Shown: positions 52,205 to 61,460, counted from the stretch's first letter. The stretch is DNA of 64,000 nucleotides from Candidatus Aalborgicola defluviihabitans (GCA_016705575.1 JADIXX010000001.1:951001-1015000); one strand, 5' to 3'. The notes: generated from the letters alone by a model not told the origin. Translations and numbers: made by a program.

Positions 52205-53704
52205 TCAGGTAGAAAAGAAATTGCGTATGCGACTGAGCAAATCGCCGGGCACAACAGCCTGCCCCGAACGCGTCAACAAAGCGCTGCGCTGCGCGTTACG
52301 GGCTTCCACAATGGCGGTCATTTCCGTAGCCACTTCAGGGCGCTGTTGCAGGATTTTGGCAAAGCCTTCCTTGTCCAGCCGATAGCAGTCCACCGACGTA
52401 ACCGCCACCACCGTGGCGCTGCGCGCCTCTCCAGTGAGCATGCCCATTTCGCCAAAAATGGCGCCATCCCGCAAAGTAGCCACCAGCAGGCGGCCATCTG
52501 GCGAATCGACCAGCACCTTGGCTTCACCCTGAATAATGAGATACAGCCAATGCGCCACGGCACCCTGACGGGTGATGATGTCGCCCGCAGCAAATGGTGC
52601 GTGGATCAGGTGCCCGGCCAGCGTGCGCTGCTCTGGTTCCGAAAAGTTGGCGAACAATTCTGTCCGCCGAATGGCTGCCAGGCGGCGATCAAACTCCTGA
52701 CGCCCCTGCGCATCCCGCCAACTCTCGTTCTCTTTGATCATCAGATGCTCTTCTTGTGGCACCCCAGCTCGAATACCAGCGCGCGCCAAGGACGCCAGAG
52801 CATGCACACGCACTGCGGAATCCCCCGGATCATCATGTCGGGGATGGCCCAGCCAATACCGCAAGATATACCGGTTGTAGCCGGATGCCACATCAAACAG
52901 AATGGCATTGGGCGGTGGGTCGGTCAACACGTGGGGTATTTCCGAATCCAGCACCGCACGTTCCAGTGCACGGATTACTGCGTCTGGATCGGCGCTGGGA
53001 TCAATATTGAACTGCACACCACGTCGCCAAGCAAAGGGCGCATCCAATCCGGCGCGCAACACGGTGAAGCGGTTTTTCATCAACCACCCATTGGGCACGA
53101 AGACCAGTTCACGGTTACGGGTCTCGATAATGGTGTAGCGCCAGTGCACATCCGTCACAAGCCCGCTCGTGTCGTCCACCCGGACCCAGTCTCCCACCCG
53201 CAAAGAATTGTCCAATTGCAGGGTGACCCCACCCAGCACATTGCCCAGCGTGTCCTGCATGGAAAATGCCAGTACCGCAGTGATCACGGCCGACGTGGCA
53301 AACAACTGCGAGGTATCCACCCCCCCCAAGCGCAACCACAGAATGCCCCAAGCCACCGCCAGAATCAAGACAGTCAGATCAAGCGCAATACGGGGAGCAT
53401 TCACGCCGAGTGCTGGAAGGACACCGCGAAAAATGATGGTCGACAACAGATGAATAGCGGCCAGTCCCCACAAAACAACCGCAAGACCCATGACGGTTGT
53501 CGCAAACATAGGGTAGCTCTGAAACCGCGCTACGCCAGCCAAGGCTACAACCACCAAAGCGACCAGCAACCAAGTCACACGCAAAGCCCGTCGCTCGCTC
53601 GGACGAATCAGCCGAAACAGCATTGCTGTCAGGGCCAAGCCCGCGAGCGCCCACCACAACTCCGGTTGTCGCGTCACTGCCACCTCAATAACTGTCATGC
53701 TCAT
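52205..53704 (-). CDS. MscS-type mechanosensitive channel with cyclic-nucleotide-binding domain
   Basis: This 499-residue membrane protein has four to five hydrophobic helices in the first 180 residues. An MscS pore and beta domain follow (about 140-270, FSMQDTLGNVLGGVTLQLDNSLRVGDWVRV). The C-terminal cyclic-nucleotide-binding domain (about 350-480) contains the phosphate-binding cassette GAIFGEMGMLTGEARSATVVA with the Arg that contacts cyclic nucleotides. MscS channels with this domain (bCNG type) are known; gating by cAMP or c-di-GMP would have to be tested. It precedes the oxidoreductase operon with a 155-bp gap and may be separate. Confidence 0.9.
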   Translation of the reverse strand: MSMTVIEVAVTRQPELWWALAGLALTAMLFRLIRPSERRALRVTWLLVALVVVALAGVARFQSYPMFATTVMGLAVVLWGLAAIHLLSTIIFRGVLPALGVNAPRIALDLTVLILAVAWGILWLRLGGVDTSQLFATSAVITAVLAFSMQDTLGNVLGGVTLQLDNSLRVGDWVRVDDTSGLVTDVHWRYTIIETRNRELVFVPNGWLMKNRFTVLRAGLDAPFAWRRGVQFNIDPSADPDAVIRALERAVLDSEIPHVLTDPPPNAILFDVASGYNRYILRYWLGHPRHDDPGDSAVRVHALASLARAGIRAGVPQEEHLMIKENESWRDAQGRQEFDRRLAAIRRTELFANFSEPEQRTLAGHLIHAPFAAGDIITRQGAVAHWLYLIIQGEAKVLVDSPDGRLLVATLRDGAIFGEMGMLTGEARSATVVAVTSVDCYRLDKEGFAKILQQRPEVATEMTAIVEARNAQRSALLTRSGQAVVPGDLLSRIRNFFST

Positions 53705-53765
53705 ATCCCAGGAAATCTAACCTGAGTATCTACGCAAAAAGGTGGTCGTAAAGGGGTTCTATGGT

Positions 53766-54254
53766 TTAGCGACTCTGCCCAGGGTGCGCGAGCTGCGAAA
53801 ACGCCTTGACCACTTCGGGTGGCGCCTGCACCAATTCAATGAGTACGCCTTCACCCGCGATGGGAAACTGATCGTTGCTTTTGGGGTGCAGGAAGCAGAT
53901 GTCGAACCCCGCCGCCCCCTGGCGAATTCCACCTGGAGCAAAACGCACGCCCTGCGCCGTCAACCATTCCACCGCAGTTGCCAAATCGTCAATCCACAAC
54001 CCCACGTGGTTCAGCGGCGTGGTGTGCACGGCAGGTTTTTGCTCAAGATCCAGTGGTTGCATCAGGTCCACTTCCACCTTGAAAACACCGGCGCCTATAA
54101 CGCAGATGTCCTCATCCACGTTTTCACGCTCACTCTTGTAAGTACCGGTAACTTCCAGGCCGAGCATATCGACCCAGAGTTTTTTAAGTCGCTCTTTGTC
54201 CGGCCCACCAATTGCAATTTGCTGAATACCCAGCACTTGAAAAGGACGCTTCAT
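53766..54254 (-). CDS. VOC-family protein, likely methylmalonyl-CoA epimerase
   Basis: This 162-residue protein has the paired beta-alpha-beta-beta-beta modules of the vicinal oxygen chelate fold. Likely metal ligands are in LGIQQIAIGG, NHVGLWIDD and VLIELVQAP. It starts directly at the end of pccA and is the last gene of the propionyl-CoA operon. The epimerase step, (S)- to (R)-methylmalonyl-CoA, is exactly what the pathway needs between the carboxylase and the mutase. Lactoylglutathione lyase is the main alternative on sequence grounds. The assignment rests strongly on context. Confidence 0.75.
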   Translation of the reverse strand: MKRPFQVLGIQQIAIGGPDKERLKKLWVDMLGLEVTGTYKSERENVDEDICVIGAGVFKVEVDLMQPLDLEQKPAVHTTPLNHVGLWIDDLATAVEWLTAQGVRFAPGGIRQGAAGFDICFLHPKSNDQFPIAGEGVLIELVQAPPEVVKAFSQLAHPGQSR

Positions 54255-56303
54255 TTAGACGAACTCCACAATCGGTTGATCCACGGTCAGCGACTCACCT
54301 TTGGCTGCCAGCACCTTGCCAACTACGCCATCCGCTGCCGCGAAGAGTACATTCTCCATCTTCATGGCTTCGATCACTGCAACCCGCTCACCAGCCTGCA
54401 CCTTCTGGCCGGGCACTACCGCCACATCAACCAGCAATCCGGGCATCGGCGAGAGCACATAACGGCTCATGTCCGGCGGCGCCTTGTGGGGCATCAAGGC
54501 GTGCAACTCAGCCATGCGCGGCGACACTACCAGGGTATCAATACGTGTGCCATTGTGCTGCAGACGCAGAGCCAGCGGATTCTTGGGTGTACCACGCTCC
54601 ACCTGGGCGGTGAACAGCTGGCCGTTGACGGTACCGGTAATGGCCACGTCGTTGATGCGCGAGTTACTGCGAATTTCGTAGCTGGCTGCGCCCACCCGGA
54701 CGCGGGCCGAACCGGTTTCACCCACAAACTCGTCCACATGCACCGGGGTGTAGGCGTTGTTGCCGCCTTGGGCCAGTGTGACCACCACATAGTCTTGACC
54801 GACGCGCACGCCATAGCCGGGCAACTGGCCACTCAGGGTGGCAGCACGCTCGCGCGACTTGCGCCGCACAAAAGCCGCCAGCGCGACCAGAAAACTCGGA
54901 TCTTCGTGCGGCACGTCTTCTGCCGCGAAGCCTTTGCCGTACTGCTCGGCGATGAAGCCGGTGTTGAAGTCACCCGACACAAAGCGCGGATGCGCCAGCA
55001 AGGCCGCCTGGAACGGGATGTTGCTGCTGATGCCGCGAATCACAAACCCGTTCAGCGCCTCACGCATCTTGGCAATCGCATCGTTGCGGTCAATGCCGTG
55101 CACGATGAGCTTGGCAATCATCGAGTCATAGAACATTGGAATCTCGCCGCCGTCTTGCACGCCGGTATCCACCCGCACGCCAAACCAGTCTGTCGTATTG
55201 GCCTGGAACATGGTCTGCTCCGGCGGAGCAAAGCGCACCAGGCGACCGGTGGAGGGAAGGAAATTGCGGAAAGGGTCTTCGGCATTGATGCGGCACTCAA
55301 TGGCCCAGCCATTGCGTTTGACTTCAGCCTGGGTGAGTGGCAGCTTTTCGCCAGCGGCTACGCGAATCATCAACTCCACTAGGTCCAAGCCGGTGATGCA
55401 CTCGGTCACAGGGTGCTCAACCTGCAGGCGGGTATTCATCTCCAAAAAGTAAAAGCTCTGGTCCTTGCCGACCACGAACTCCACCGTTCCCGCACTTTGG
55501 TACTTCACGGCCTTGGCCAGGGCCACGGCCTGCTCGCCCATCGCTTTGCGAGTGGCGTCGCTGATGAAGGGGCTGGGCGCCTCTTCAATCACCTTCTGGT
55601 GGCGGCGCTGGATGGAGCATTCGCGCTCATTCAGATAGATCACATTGCCATGGCTGTCGCCGATCAGCTGAATCTCGATGTGACGTGGCTCTTCAACAAA
55701 CTTCTCAATAAACACGCGGTCATCGCCAAAGCTGTTGCGCGCCTCATTCTTGCAACTGGTAAAGCCTTCAAAGGCTTCCTTGTCGTTGAAGGCCACGCGC
55801 AGGCCCTTGCCACCGCCACCGGCGCTGGCCTTGATCATCACGGGGTAGCCAATGCCTTTGGCAATCTCAACCGCGCGCTCGGGCGTGTCAATGGCATCAT
55901 TGACACCGGGGATGCAATTAACACCCGCAGCACCCGCCAGCTTCTTGGACTCAATCTTGTCGCCCATGGCGCCCACCGAGTAGTGCTTAGGGCCGATGAA
56001 GATGATGCCCTCTTCTTCTACGCGCTTGGAGAACTCGGCGTTCTCACTCAAAAACCCGTAGCCGGGGTGCACAGCCTGTGCACCGGTCTGCTTGCAGGCG
56101 GCAATGATCTTGTCAGCCACCAGATAGCTCTCGCGGCTGGCGGCCGGGCCAATGTGCACGGCTTCGTCAGCCATCATCACGTGGCGGGCATCCTTATCGG
56201 CGTCGGAATACACAGCCACGGTTCTGATGCCCATCTTGCGGGCAGTGGCGATGACGCGGCAGGCAATTTCGCCACGGTTGGCAATGAGGATTTTGGTAAA
56301 CAT
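54255..56303 (-). CDS. pccA: Propionyl-CoA carboxylase alpha subunit (biotin carboxylase + BCCP)
   Basis: This 682-residue biotin-containing subunit has the biotin carboxylase domain at residues 1-450. Visible motifs are ILIANRGEIACRVIATARKMG, ATP-grasp SAGGGGKGLRV, and EMNTRLQVEHPVTE. A PCC-type BT linker region follows, then the biotinyl domain with the biotin lysine in EAMKMENVL near residue 648. The start at 56303 has GGAGAT upstream. The length and the BT domain favour propionyl-CoA over acetyl-CoA carboxylase. It lies in an operon with pccB, meaB and the mutase. Confidence 0.95.
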   Translation of the reverse strand: MFTKILIANRGEIACRVIATARKMGIRTVAVYSDADKDARHVMMADEAVHIGPAASRESYLVADKIIAACKQTGAQAVHPGYGFLSENAEFSKRVEEEGIIFIGPKHYSVGAMGDKIESKKLAGAAGVNCIPGVNDAIDTPERAVEIAKGIGYPVMIKASAGGGGKGLRVAFNDKEAFEGFTSCKNEARNSFGDDRVFIEKFVEEPRHIEIQLIGDSHGNVIYLNERECSIQRRHQKVIEEAPSPFISDATRKAMGEQAVALAKAVKYQSAGTVEFVVGKDQSFYFLEMNTRLQVEHPVTECITGLDLVELMIRVAAGEKLPLTQAEVKRNGWAIECRINAEDPFRNFLPSTGRLVRFAPPEQTMFQANTTDWFGVRVDTGVQDGGEIPMFYDSMIAKLIVHGIDRNDAIAKMREALNGFVIRGISSNIPFQAALLAHPRFVSGDFNTGFIAEQYGKGFAAEDVPHEDPSFLVALAAFVRRKSRERAATLSGQLPGYGVRVGQDYVVVTLAQGGNNAYTPVHVDEFVGETGSARVRVGAASYEIRSNSRINDVAITGTVNGQLFTAQVERGTPKNPLALRLQHNGTRIDTLVVSPRMAELHALMPHKAPPDMSRYVLSPMPGLLVDVAVVPGQKVQAGERVAVIEAMKMENVLFAAADGVVGKVLAAKGESLTVDQPIVEFV

Positions 56304-56305
56304 AT

Positions 56306-56602
56306 TTATCTCCAATTCAATGTTTTCAGCATCGCTTTGCGTTGCTCTGTGAAGTCCCACCAGGGCCGCTTGGGGCCACCGTTCATAAATTCTTTGGCTG
56401 CCAGAAAAGTGTCCAGTACACAGGGGTCATGCCGCTGGCCCATGGGCGTGCGCAACGCGTCATACGTCGCTACTGGGTCCATGGATTTGACGGCTTCAGG
56501 TGAGTCAATGCCCAGACCCATCAGGTCTTGCGCAATTGACACACCAATATTTGGAATATCGGTGAGCTTGCGCACCTGGACTGCGGTGTCGGCTTTGGCC
56601 AT
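56306..56602 (-). CDS. Small helix-hairpin-helix protein, Cdd1/pathogenicity-locus family
   Basis: This 98-residue protein has a helix-hairpin-helix-like start (VRKLTDIPNIGVSIAQDLMGLGI). The motif MDPVATYDALRTPMGQRHDPCVLDTFLAA follows, which matches the Cdd1 family of short helix-hairpin-helix proteins. It is packed between pccB (nine-base gap) and pccA (two-base gap), so it must be co-transcribed. Why a possible DNA- or RNA-binding protein sits inside a propionate operon is unclear. Confidence 0.75.
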   Translation of the reverse strand: MAKADTAVQVRKLTDIPNIGVSIAQDLMGLGIDSPEAVKSMDPVATYDALRTPMGQRHDPCVLDTFLAAKEFMNGGPKRPWWDFTEQRKAMLKTLNWR

Positions 56603-56611
56603 GGTGTGGCG

Positions 56612-58144
56612 TTACAGCGGAATATTCCCGTGCTTGCGCCACGGATTCTCCAGCTTCTTGTCTTTGAGCATCACCAACGAACGGCAAATGCGCTTGCGCG
56701 TTTCGCTGGGCAAAATCACATCATCGATAAAACCGCGTGCACCAGCGACAAAGGGGTTGGCAAACCGGGCTTTGTATTCAGCTTCCTTGGCAGCGAGCTT
56801 GGCTGGGTCACCTTTGTCTTCGCGGAAAATGATTTCCACCGCGCCCTTGGCACCCATCACTGCAATTTCAGCATTGGGCCAGGCCAGATTGACGTCGCCG
56901 CGCAGGTGTTTGGAGGCCATCACGTCATAGGCGCCACCATACGCTTTGCGGGTGATGACGGTGATTTTTGGCACCGTGCACTCGGCATACGCGTACAAGA
57001 GCTTGGCACCATGCTTGATGATGCCGCCGTACTCTTGGCTGGTACCAGGCATGAAGCCGGGCACGTCAACAAAAGTCACCACCGGGATATTGAACGCATC
57101 GCAAAACCGCACGAAGCGCGCCGCCTTGATGCTGCTCTTGATGTCCAGGCAACCGGCCAGCACCAGCGGCTGATTGGCCACGATGCCAATGGTCTGACCG
57201 TCCATGCGCGCAAAGCCGATCAGAATGTTCTTGGCGTATTCGGGCTGCAACTCAAAGAAGTCGCCATCGTCCACGGTCTTGACGATGAGTTCTTTCATGT
57301 CGTAGGGCTTGTTGGGATTTTCCGGCACCAGGGTGTCGAGGCTCTTTTCCATGCGGTCGATCGGGTCACCACTCTTGCGAACAGGGGCCTTCTCGCGGTT
57401 GGACAGTGGCAGGTAGTTGTAAAGGCGGCGCAGCATGAGCAAGGCCTCTACATCGTTCTCAAACGCCAGATCAGCCACGCCGCTCTTGGTGGTGTGGGTG
57501 ATGGCTCCGCCCAGCTCTTCGGCAGTGACTTCCTCGTGGGTAACCGTCTTGACCACCTCGGGGCCAGTCACAAACATGTAAGAGCTGTCTTTGACCATAA
57601 AGATGAAGTCGGTCATGGCGGGGGAATACACCGCTCCACCAGCCGATGGCCCCATGATCATGCTGATCTGGGGAATTACGCCACTGGCCATCACATTGCG
57701 CTGGAACACGTCGGCATAACCGCCCAATGACGCCACACCTTCCTGAATGCGCGCACCGCCCGAGTCGTTCAGGCCGATGACGGGTGCGCCGACCTTCATG
57801 GCCTGGTCCATGACCTTGCAGATCTTCTCGGCATGCGCCTCAGACAAAGCACCGCCAAACACGGTGAAATCCTGGCTGAAGACAAACACCAGGCGGCCAT
57901 TGATCATGCCGTAGCCGGTGACTACTCCGTCGCCGGGGATCTTGTTGTCCTGCATGCCGAAGTCCACGCAGCGGTGTTCGACAAACATGTCCCACTCTTC
58001 AAATGTGCCTTCGTCCAAGAGCAGCTCAAGACGCTCACGGGCTGTGAGCTTCCCCTTTTTATGCTGTGCAGCAATGCGCTTCTCGCCGCCGCCTTGGCGC
58101 GCGAGCTCGCGCTTGGCCTCTAGCTGTTCAAGGATGTCGTGCAT
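56612..58144 (-). CDS. pccB: Propionyl-CoA carboxylase beta subunit (carboxyltransferase)
   Basis: This 510-residue carboxyltransferase transfers CO2 from biotin to propionyl-CoA to give (S)-methylmalonyl-CoA. The N-terminal domain has AQHKKGKLTARERLELLLDEGTFEE, and the acyl-CoA site has GSGGARIQEGVASLGGYA-type residues (NDSGGARIQEGVASLGGYAD). The C-terminal domain includes FVDVPGFMPGTSQEYGGIIKHGAKLLYA. Length and sequence fit PccB. It lies 61 bp after meaB. Confidence 0.95.
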   Translation of the reverse strand: MHDILEQLEAKRELARQGGGEKRIAAQHKKGKLTARERLELLLDEGTFEEWDMFVEHRCVDFGMQDNKIPGDGVVTGYGMINGRLVFVFSQDFTVFGGALSEAHAEKICKVMDQAMKVGAPVIGLNDSGGARIQEGVASLGGYADVFQRNVMASGVIPQISMIMGPSAGGAVYSPAMTDFIFMVKDSSYMFVTGPEVVKTVTHEEVTAEELGGAITHTTKSGVADLAFENDVEALLMLRRLYNYLPLSNREKAPVRKSGDPIDRMEKSLDTLVPENPNKPYDMKELIVKTVDDGDFFELQPEYAKNILIGFARMDGQTIGIVANQPLVLAGCLDIKSSIKAARFVRFCDAFNIPVVTFVDVPGFMPGTSQEYGGIIKHGAKLLYAYAECTVPKITVITRKAYGGAYDVMASKHLRGDVNLAWPNAEIAVMGAKGAVEIIFREDKGDPAKLAAKEAEYKARFANPFVAGARGFIDDVILPSETRKRICRSLVMLKDKKLENPWRKHGNIPL

Positions 58145-58183
58145 GGTTTCCTTCTTTCCGGTCAGTCAAGGGTTGGTGTTGAT

Positions 58184-58239
58184 TTGCTATAGCTTCGGTA
58201 GCTGTTTACGTAGTATTGGCGAGGGCTGCAAGCAGATTT
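58184..58239 (+). repeat. 56-bp dispersed repeat, copy J, at the 3' end of meaB
   Basis: This is a full-length copy with TTGCTATAGC at 1-10, GTAGC at 15-19, TTACGTAG at 23-30 and GGCGAGGGCT at 35-44. The meaB stop (58206-58208) lies within it, and the gene reads the complementary strand. Confidence 0.85.
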
Positions 58240-59216
58240 CTTGCTGCGGTTGATGCTGCCAGCTGCCCAGCGGCTACGGCATCGGTAGTGGCTTGCAAAC
58301 GCACCCGCACGGCGGGGTTTGTTTTAAAGGCCTGTTTTAGACCGGCATCGATACGCTCCCACATCCAGGCCAGCGATTGCTGTTGACGACGTGCGGCGAT
58401 TTGGCCATTGGCCTGACCCAGGGTTTGGAACTTGCAAACGGCTGCCCAGAAAGCGTCCAGCCCGGTTCCCTGCAGAGCGCTCAGAGAGATCACTTGAGGT
58501 TGCCAGTGTTTGTCGCTGTGCGGGTCGTACGGGTTGCCATGCATACCCAAAAGTCGCAGGCTGGAATTGATTTGAGCCTGCGCACGCCGGGCTGCATTGG
58601 GGTCAATGTCGGCCTTGTTAATCACCACCAAGTCGGCCAGCTCCATCACGCCTTTTTTGATGGCCTGCAAGTCATCGCCCGCGTTGGGCAGTTGCAGCAG
58701 TACAAACATGTCGGTCATGCCGTGCACTGCCGTCTCAGACTGACCTACGCCCACGGTCTCGATGATCACGATGTCATAGCCCGCTGCCTCGCAAACCAAC
58801 ATGGCTTCGCGTGTTTTCTCGGCCACGCCGCCCAGCGTGCCGCTGCTGGGGCTGGGGCGGATATAGGCTTCCTCGCGCACCGACAATTGCTCCATGCGGG
58901 TCTTGTCGCCAAGGATGGAACCACCTGATACGGATGATGACGGATCAATCGTTAACACTGCCACGCGGTGGCCCAGACCAATCAGGTGCAGACCCAGCGC
59001 TTCGATAAAAGTGCTCTTGCCTACGCCAGGCACGCCACTAATTCCTAAACGCAGGGATTTGCCGGTATGCGGAAGCAAGGCAGTCAGCAGTTCGTCCGCC
59101 TGCGCGCGGTGGTCGGCGCGAGTGGACTCCAGTAGCGTGATGGCTTTGGCAATGGCGCGACGCTGGAGGGGCGAACTCCCCCCCAGCAAGGCTGCCACAA
59201 CGACTTCAGGTGTCAC
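58206..59216 (-). CDS. meaB: G3E GTPase MeaB, methylmalonyl-CoA mutase chaperone
   Basis: This 336-residue GTPase protects and reloads the B12 mutase. The Walker A motif is ISGVPGVGKSTFIEALG near residue 60, with ETVGVGQSE as switch region and NKADIDPNA for guanine recognition. It overlaps the mutase gene by four bases (ATGA). The last residues, NLLAALANTT, and the stop codon come from copy J of the 56-bp repeat. Confidence 0.95.
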   Translation of the reverse strand: MTPEVVVAALLGGSSPLQRRAIAKAITLLESTRADHRAQADELLTALLPHTGKSLRLGISGVPGVGKSTFIEALGLHLIGLGHRVAVLTIDPSSSVSGGSILGDKTRMEQLSVREEAYIRPSPSSGTLGGVAEKTREAMLVCEAAGYDIVIIETVGVGQSETAVHGMTDMFVLLQLPNAGDDLQAIKKGVMELADLVVINKADIDPNAARRAQAQINSSLRLLGMHGNPYDPHSDKHWQPQVISLSALQGTGLDAFWAAVCKFQTLGQANGQIAARRQQQSLAWMWERIDAGLKQAFKTNPAVRVRLQATTDAVAAGQLAASTAARNLLAALANTT

Positions 59217-61384
59217 CCGATGGCCTTTTCAATCTGCGTGAGCACTTCCCGCGCCGATACCGGAATCGGCGTGCCGGGGCCAAAGATGCCCCTGACGCCC
59301 GCAGCATTCAAAAAGTCGTAGTCCTGTCGTGGAATCACGCCACCCACGAACACAATGATGTCGTCTGCACCCTGCTTCTTCAGCTCGGCAATGATGGCGG
59401 GCACCAACGTTTTATGGCCAGCCGCCAAGGTGGAAACGCCGACTGCGTGGACGTCGTTCTCGATCGCCTGGCGGGCGCACTCTTCTGGCGTCTGAAACAA
59501 CGGGCCCATGTCCACGTCAAAACCCAAGTCGGCAAAGGCCGTGGCCACCACTTTGGCACCCCGGTCGTGGCCGTCCTGGCCCAGCTTGCTGACCATCACA
59601 CGGGGGCGGCGGCCCTGCTTTTCAGCAAAAGCGGCAATGTCGGCTTTGAGTGCGTTCCAGTATTCCATGGTGTCCCCTTTGGCGGAGTCGTAGGCGGCGG
59701 CGTACACGCCGCTTACCTTATTGGTGTCGGCACGGTGGCGGCCAAAGGCTTTCTCCATCGCATCGCTCACCTCGCCCACCGTGGCGCGCAGACGCATGGC
59801 TTTGATGGACAGGTCCAGCAGATTGCCCGTATTTGATTCTGCTGCACAAGTAATAGCAGCTAACGCAGCACCGACGAGGGCTGCATCACGTTTTTCCTTG
59901 ATAGCGTTGAGGCGGGCAATCTGTGAATCCCGCACGGCCACGTTGTCAATGTCGCGCGCGTCGACTAGGTCTTCGCTCTTGAGCTTGTACTTATTCACGC
60001 CGACGATCACGTCTTGCCCGCTGTCGATGCGGGCCTGCTTGTCGGCTGCTGCAGCCTCAATTTTCAGCTTGGCCCAGCCGCTGTCTACGGCCTTGGTCAT
60101 GCCACCCATGGCTTCGACTTCTTCAATGATGGTCCACGCCGCATCCGCCATGTCTTGCGTCAGCTTCTCCATCATGTAGCTACCCGCCCACGGGTCCACC
60201 ACGTTGGTGATGTGGGTCTCTTCCTGAATGATGAGCTGGGTGTTGCGGGCAATGCGCGAGCTGAATTCGGTGGGCAGCGCAATGGCTTCGTCCAGCGCGT
60301 TGGTGTGCAGGCTTTGCGTGCCACCAAACACCGCGGCCATGGCCTCGATGGTGGTGCGCACGATGTTGTTGTACGGGTCTTGCTCGGTCAAGCTCCAACC
60401 GCTGGTCTGGCAATGGGTGCGCAGCATCAGGCTCTTGGGATTCTTGGCGTCAAAGCCCTTCATGATGCGGCACCACAACAGGCGTGCGGCGCGCATTTTG
60501 GCAACCTCTAAGTAAAAGTTCATGCCAATGGCCCAGAAGAACGAGAGGCGCCCGGCAAATTCATCCACATCCAGCCCGGTGCCAATGGCGGTCTTCACAT
60601 ACTCTTTGCCATCGGCCAGCGTGAAGGCCAGTTCCAGCGCCTGGTTCGCCCCAGCCTCTTGCATGTGGTAACCCGAGATGCTGATCGAGTTGAACTTGGG
60701 CATGTTCTTGGCGGTGTAGCCGATGATGTCGCCGATGATGCGCATGCTGGGCGCAGGCGGGTAAATGTAGGTGTTGCGCACCATGAACTCTTTCAGAATG
60801 TCGTTCTGAATGGTCCCGCTCAGTTGGTCTTGCGACACGCCCTGCTCTTCGGCCGCCACCACATAACCCGCCAGCACCGGCAGCACGGCGCCGTTCATGG
60901 TCATGGAGACGCTCACCTTGTCCAGCGGGATTTGGTCAAACAGGATCTTCATGTCTTCCACTGAATCAATCGCCACGCCGGCCTTGCCGACGTCGCCGGT
61001 GACACGGGGGTGATCCGAGTCGTAGCCGCGGTGGGTAGCCAGGTCAAACGCCACGGAGACGCCCTGCCCGCCAGCAGCCAGCGCCTTACGGTAGAAGGCA
61101 TTGGACTCTTCGGCGGTGGAAAAGCCGGCGTATTGGCGAATGGTCCAGGGGCGCACCGCATACATGGTGGCCTGGGGGCCGCGCAGGTAGGGCTCAAAGC
61201 CAGGCAGCGTATCGGCGTACTTCAGGTCAGCCGTATCGGCAGCGGTGTACAGGGGCTTGACGGAAATGCCGTCTGGGGTGATCCAGTTCAGGGCATCCAC
61301 GTTGCCACCGGGGGCCGACTTGGCTGCCGCCTTGTTCCAGGCGTCAAGGTTGCTGGATTTGAATTCAGAGTGCTTTTCAGTCAT
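59213..61384 (-). CDS. scpA: Methylmalonyl-CoA mutase, single-chain
   Basis: This 723-residue adenosylcobalamin enzyme converts (R)-methylmalonyl-CoA to succinyl-CoA. The N-terminal TIM barrel has PWTIRQYAGFSTAEESNAFYR. The C-terminal B12-binding domain has the cobalamin motif KLGQDGHDRGAKVVA (DxHxxG, near residue 605) followed by VGVSTLAAGH. It is the first gene of the operon and is divergent from the GntR regulator. An internal stretch (RDAALVGAALAAITCAAESN) is encoded by copy K of the 56-bp repeat, in the linker between barrel and B12 domain. Confidence 0.96.
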   Translation of the reverse strand: MTEKHSEFKSSNLDAWNKAAAKSAPGGNVDALNWITPDGISVKPLYTAADTADLKYADTLPGFEPYLRGPQATMYAVRPWTIRQYAGFSTAEESNAFYRKALAAGGQGVSVAFDLATHRGYDSDHPRVTGDVGKAGVAIDSVEDMKILFDQIPLDKVSVSMTMNGAVLPVLAGYVVAAEEQGVSQDQLSGTIQNDILKEFMVRNTYIYPPAPSMRIIGDIIGYTAKNMPKFNSISISGYHMQEAGANQALELAFTLADGKEYVKTAIGTGLDVDEFAGRLSFFWAIGMNFYLEVAKMRAARLLWCRIMKGFDAKNPKSLMLRTHCQTSGWSLTEQDPYNNIVRTTIEAMAAVFGGTQSLHTNALDEAIALPTEFSSRIARNTQLIIQEETHITNVVDPWAGSYMMEKLTQDMADAAWTIIEEVEAMGGMTKAVDSGWAKLKIEAAAADKQARIDSGQDVIVGVNKYKLKSEDLVDARDIDNVAVRDSQIARLNAIKEKRDAALVGAALAAITCAAESNTGNLLDLSIKAMRLRATVGEVSDAMEKAFGRHRADTNKVSGVYAAAYDSAKGDTMEYWNALKADIAAFAEKQGRRPRVMVSKLGQDGHDRGAKVVATAFADLGFDVDMGPLFQTPEECARQAIENDVHAVGVSTLAAGHKTLVPAIIAELKKQGADDIIVFVGGVIPRQDYDFLNAAGVRGIFGPGTPIPVSAREVLTQIEKAIG
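59839..59894 (+). repeat. 56-bp dispersed repeat, copy K, inside the mutase gene
   Basis: The copy is 56 bp with GCT at 3-5, AATAGC at 14-19, ACGCAG at 25-30 and GACGAGGGCT at 35-44. It lies wholly inside the mutase gene, which reads the complementary strand in the same frame as the other gene-borne copies. Confidence 0.75.
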
Positions 61385-61460
61385 GGCGGAGTCCGGTTGG
61401 CCGTAATGGTGATCGTTCTGGGGTAAACGGTCGAAGGATATCTGACGTTTTAGTTTACAT

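Noticed and set aside
53742..55382. Long open frame on the plus strand (546 codons) opposite pccA and the epimerase
   Set aside because: It lies antisense to clear conserved genes, has no recognisable domain and is His/Gln-rich as expected from reading GC-rich genes backwards.
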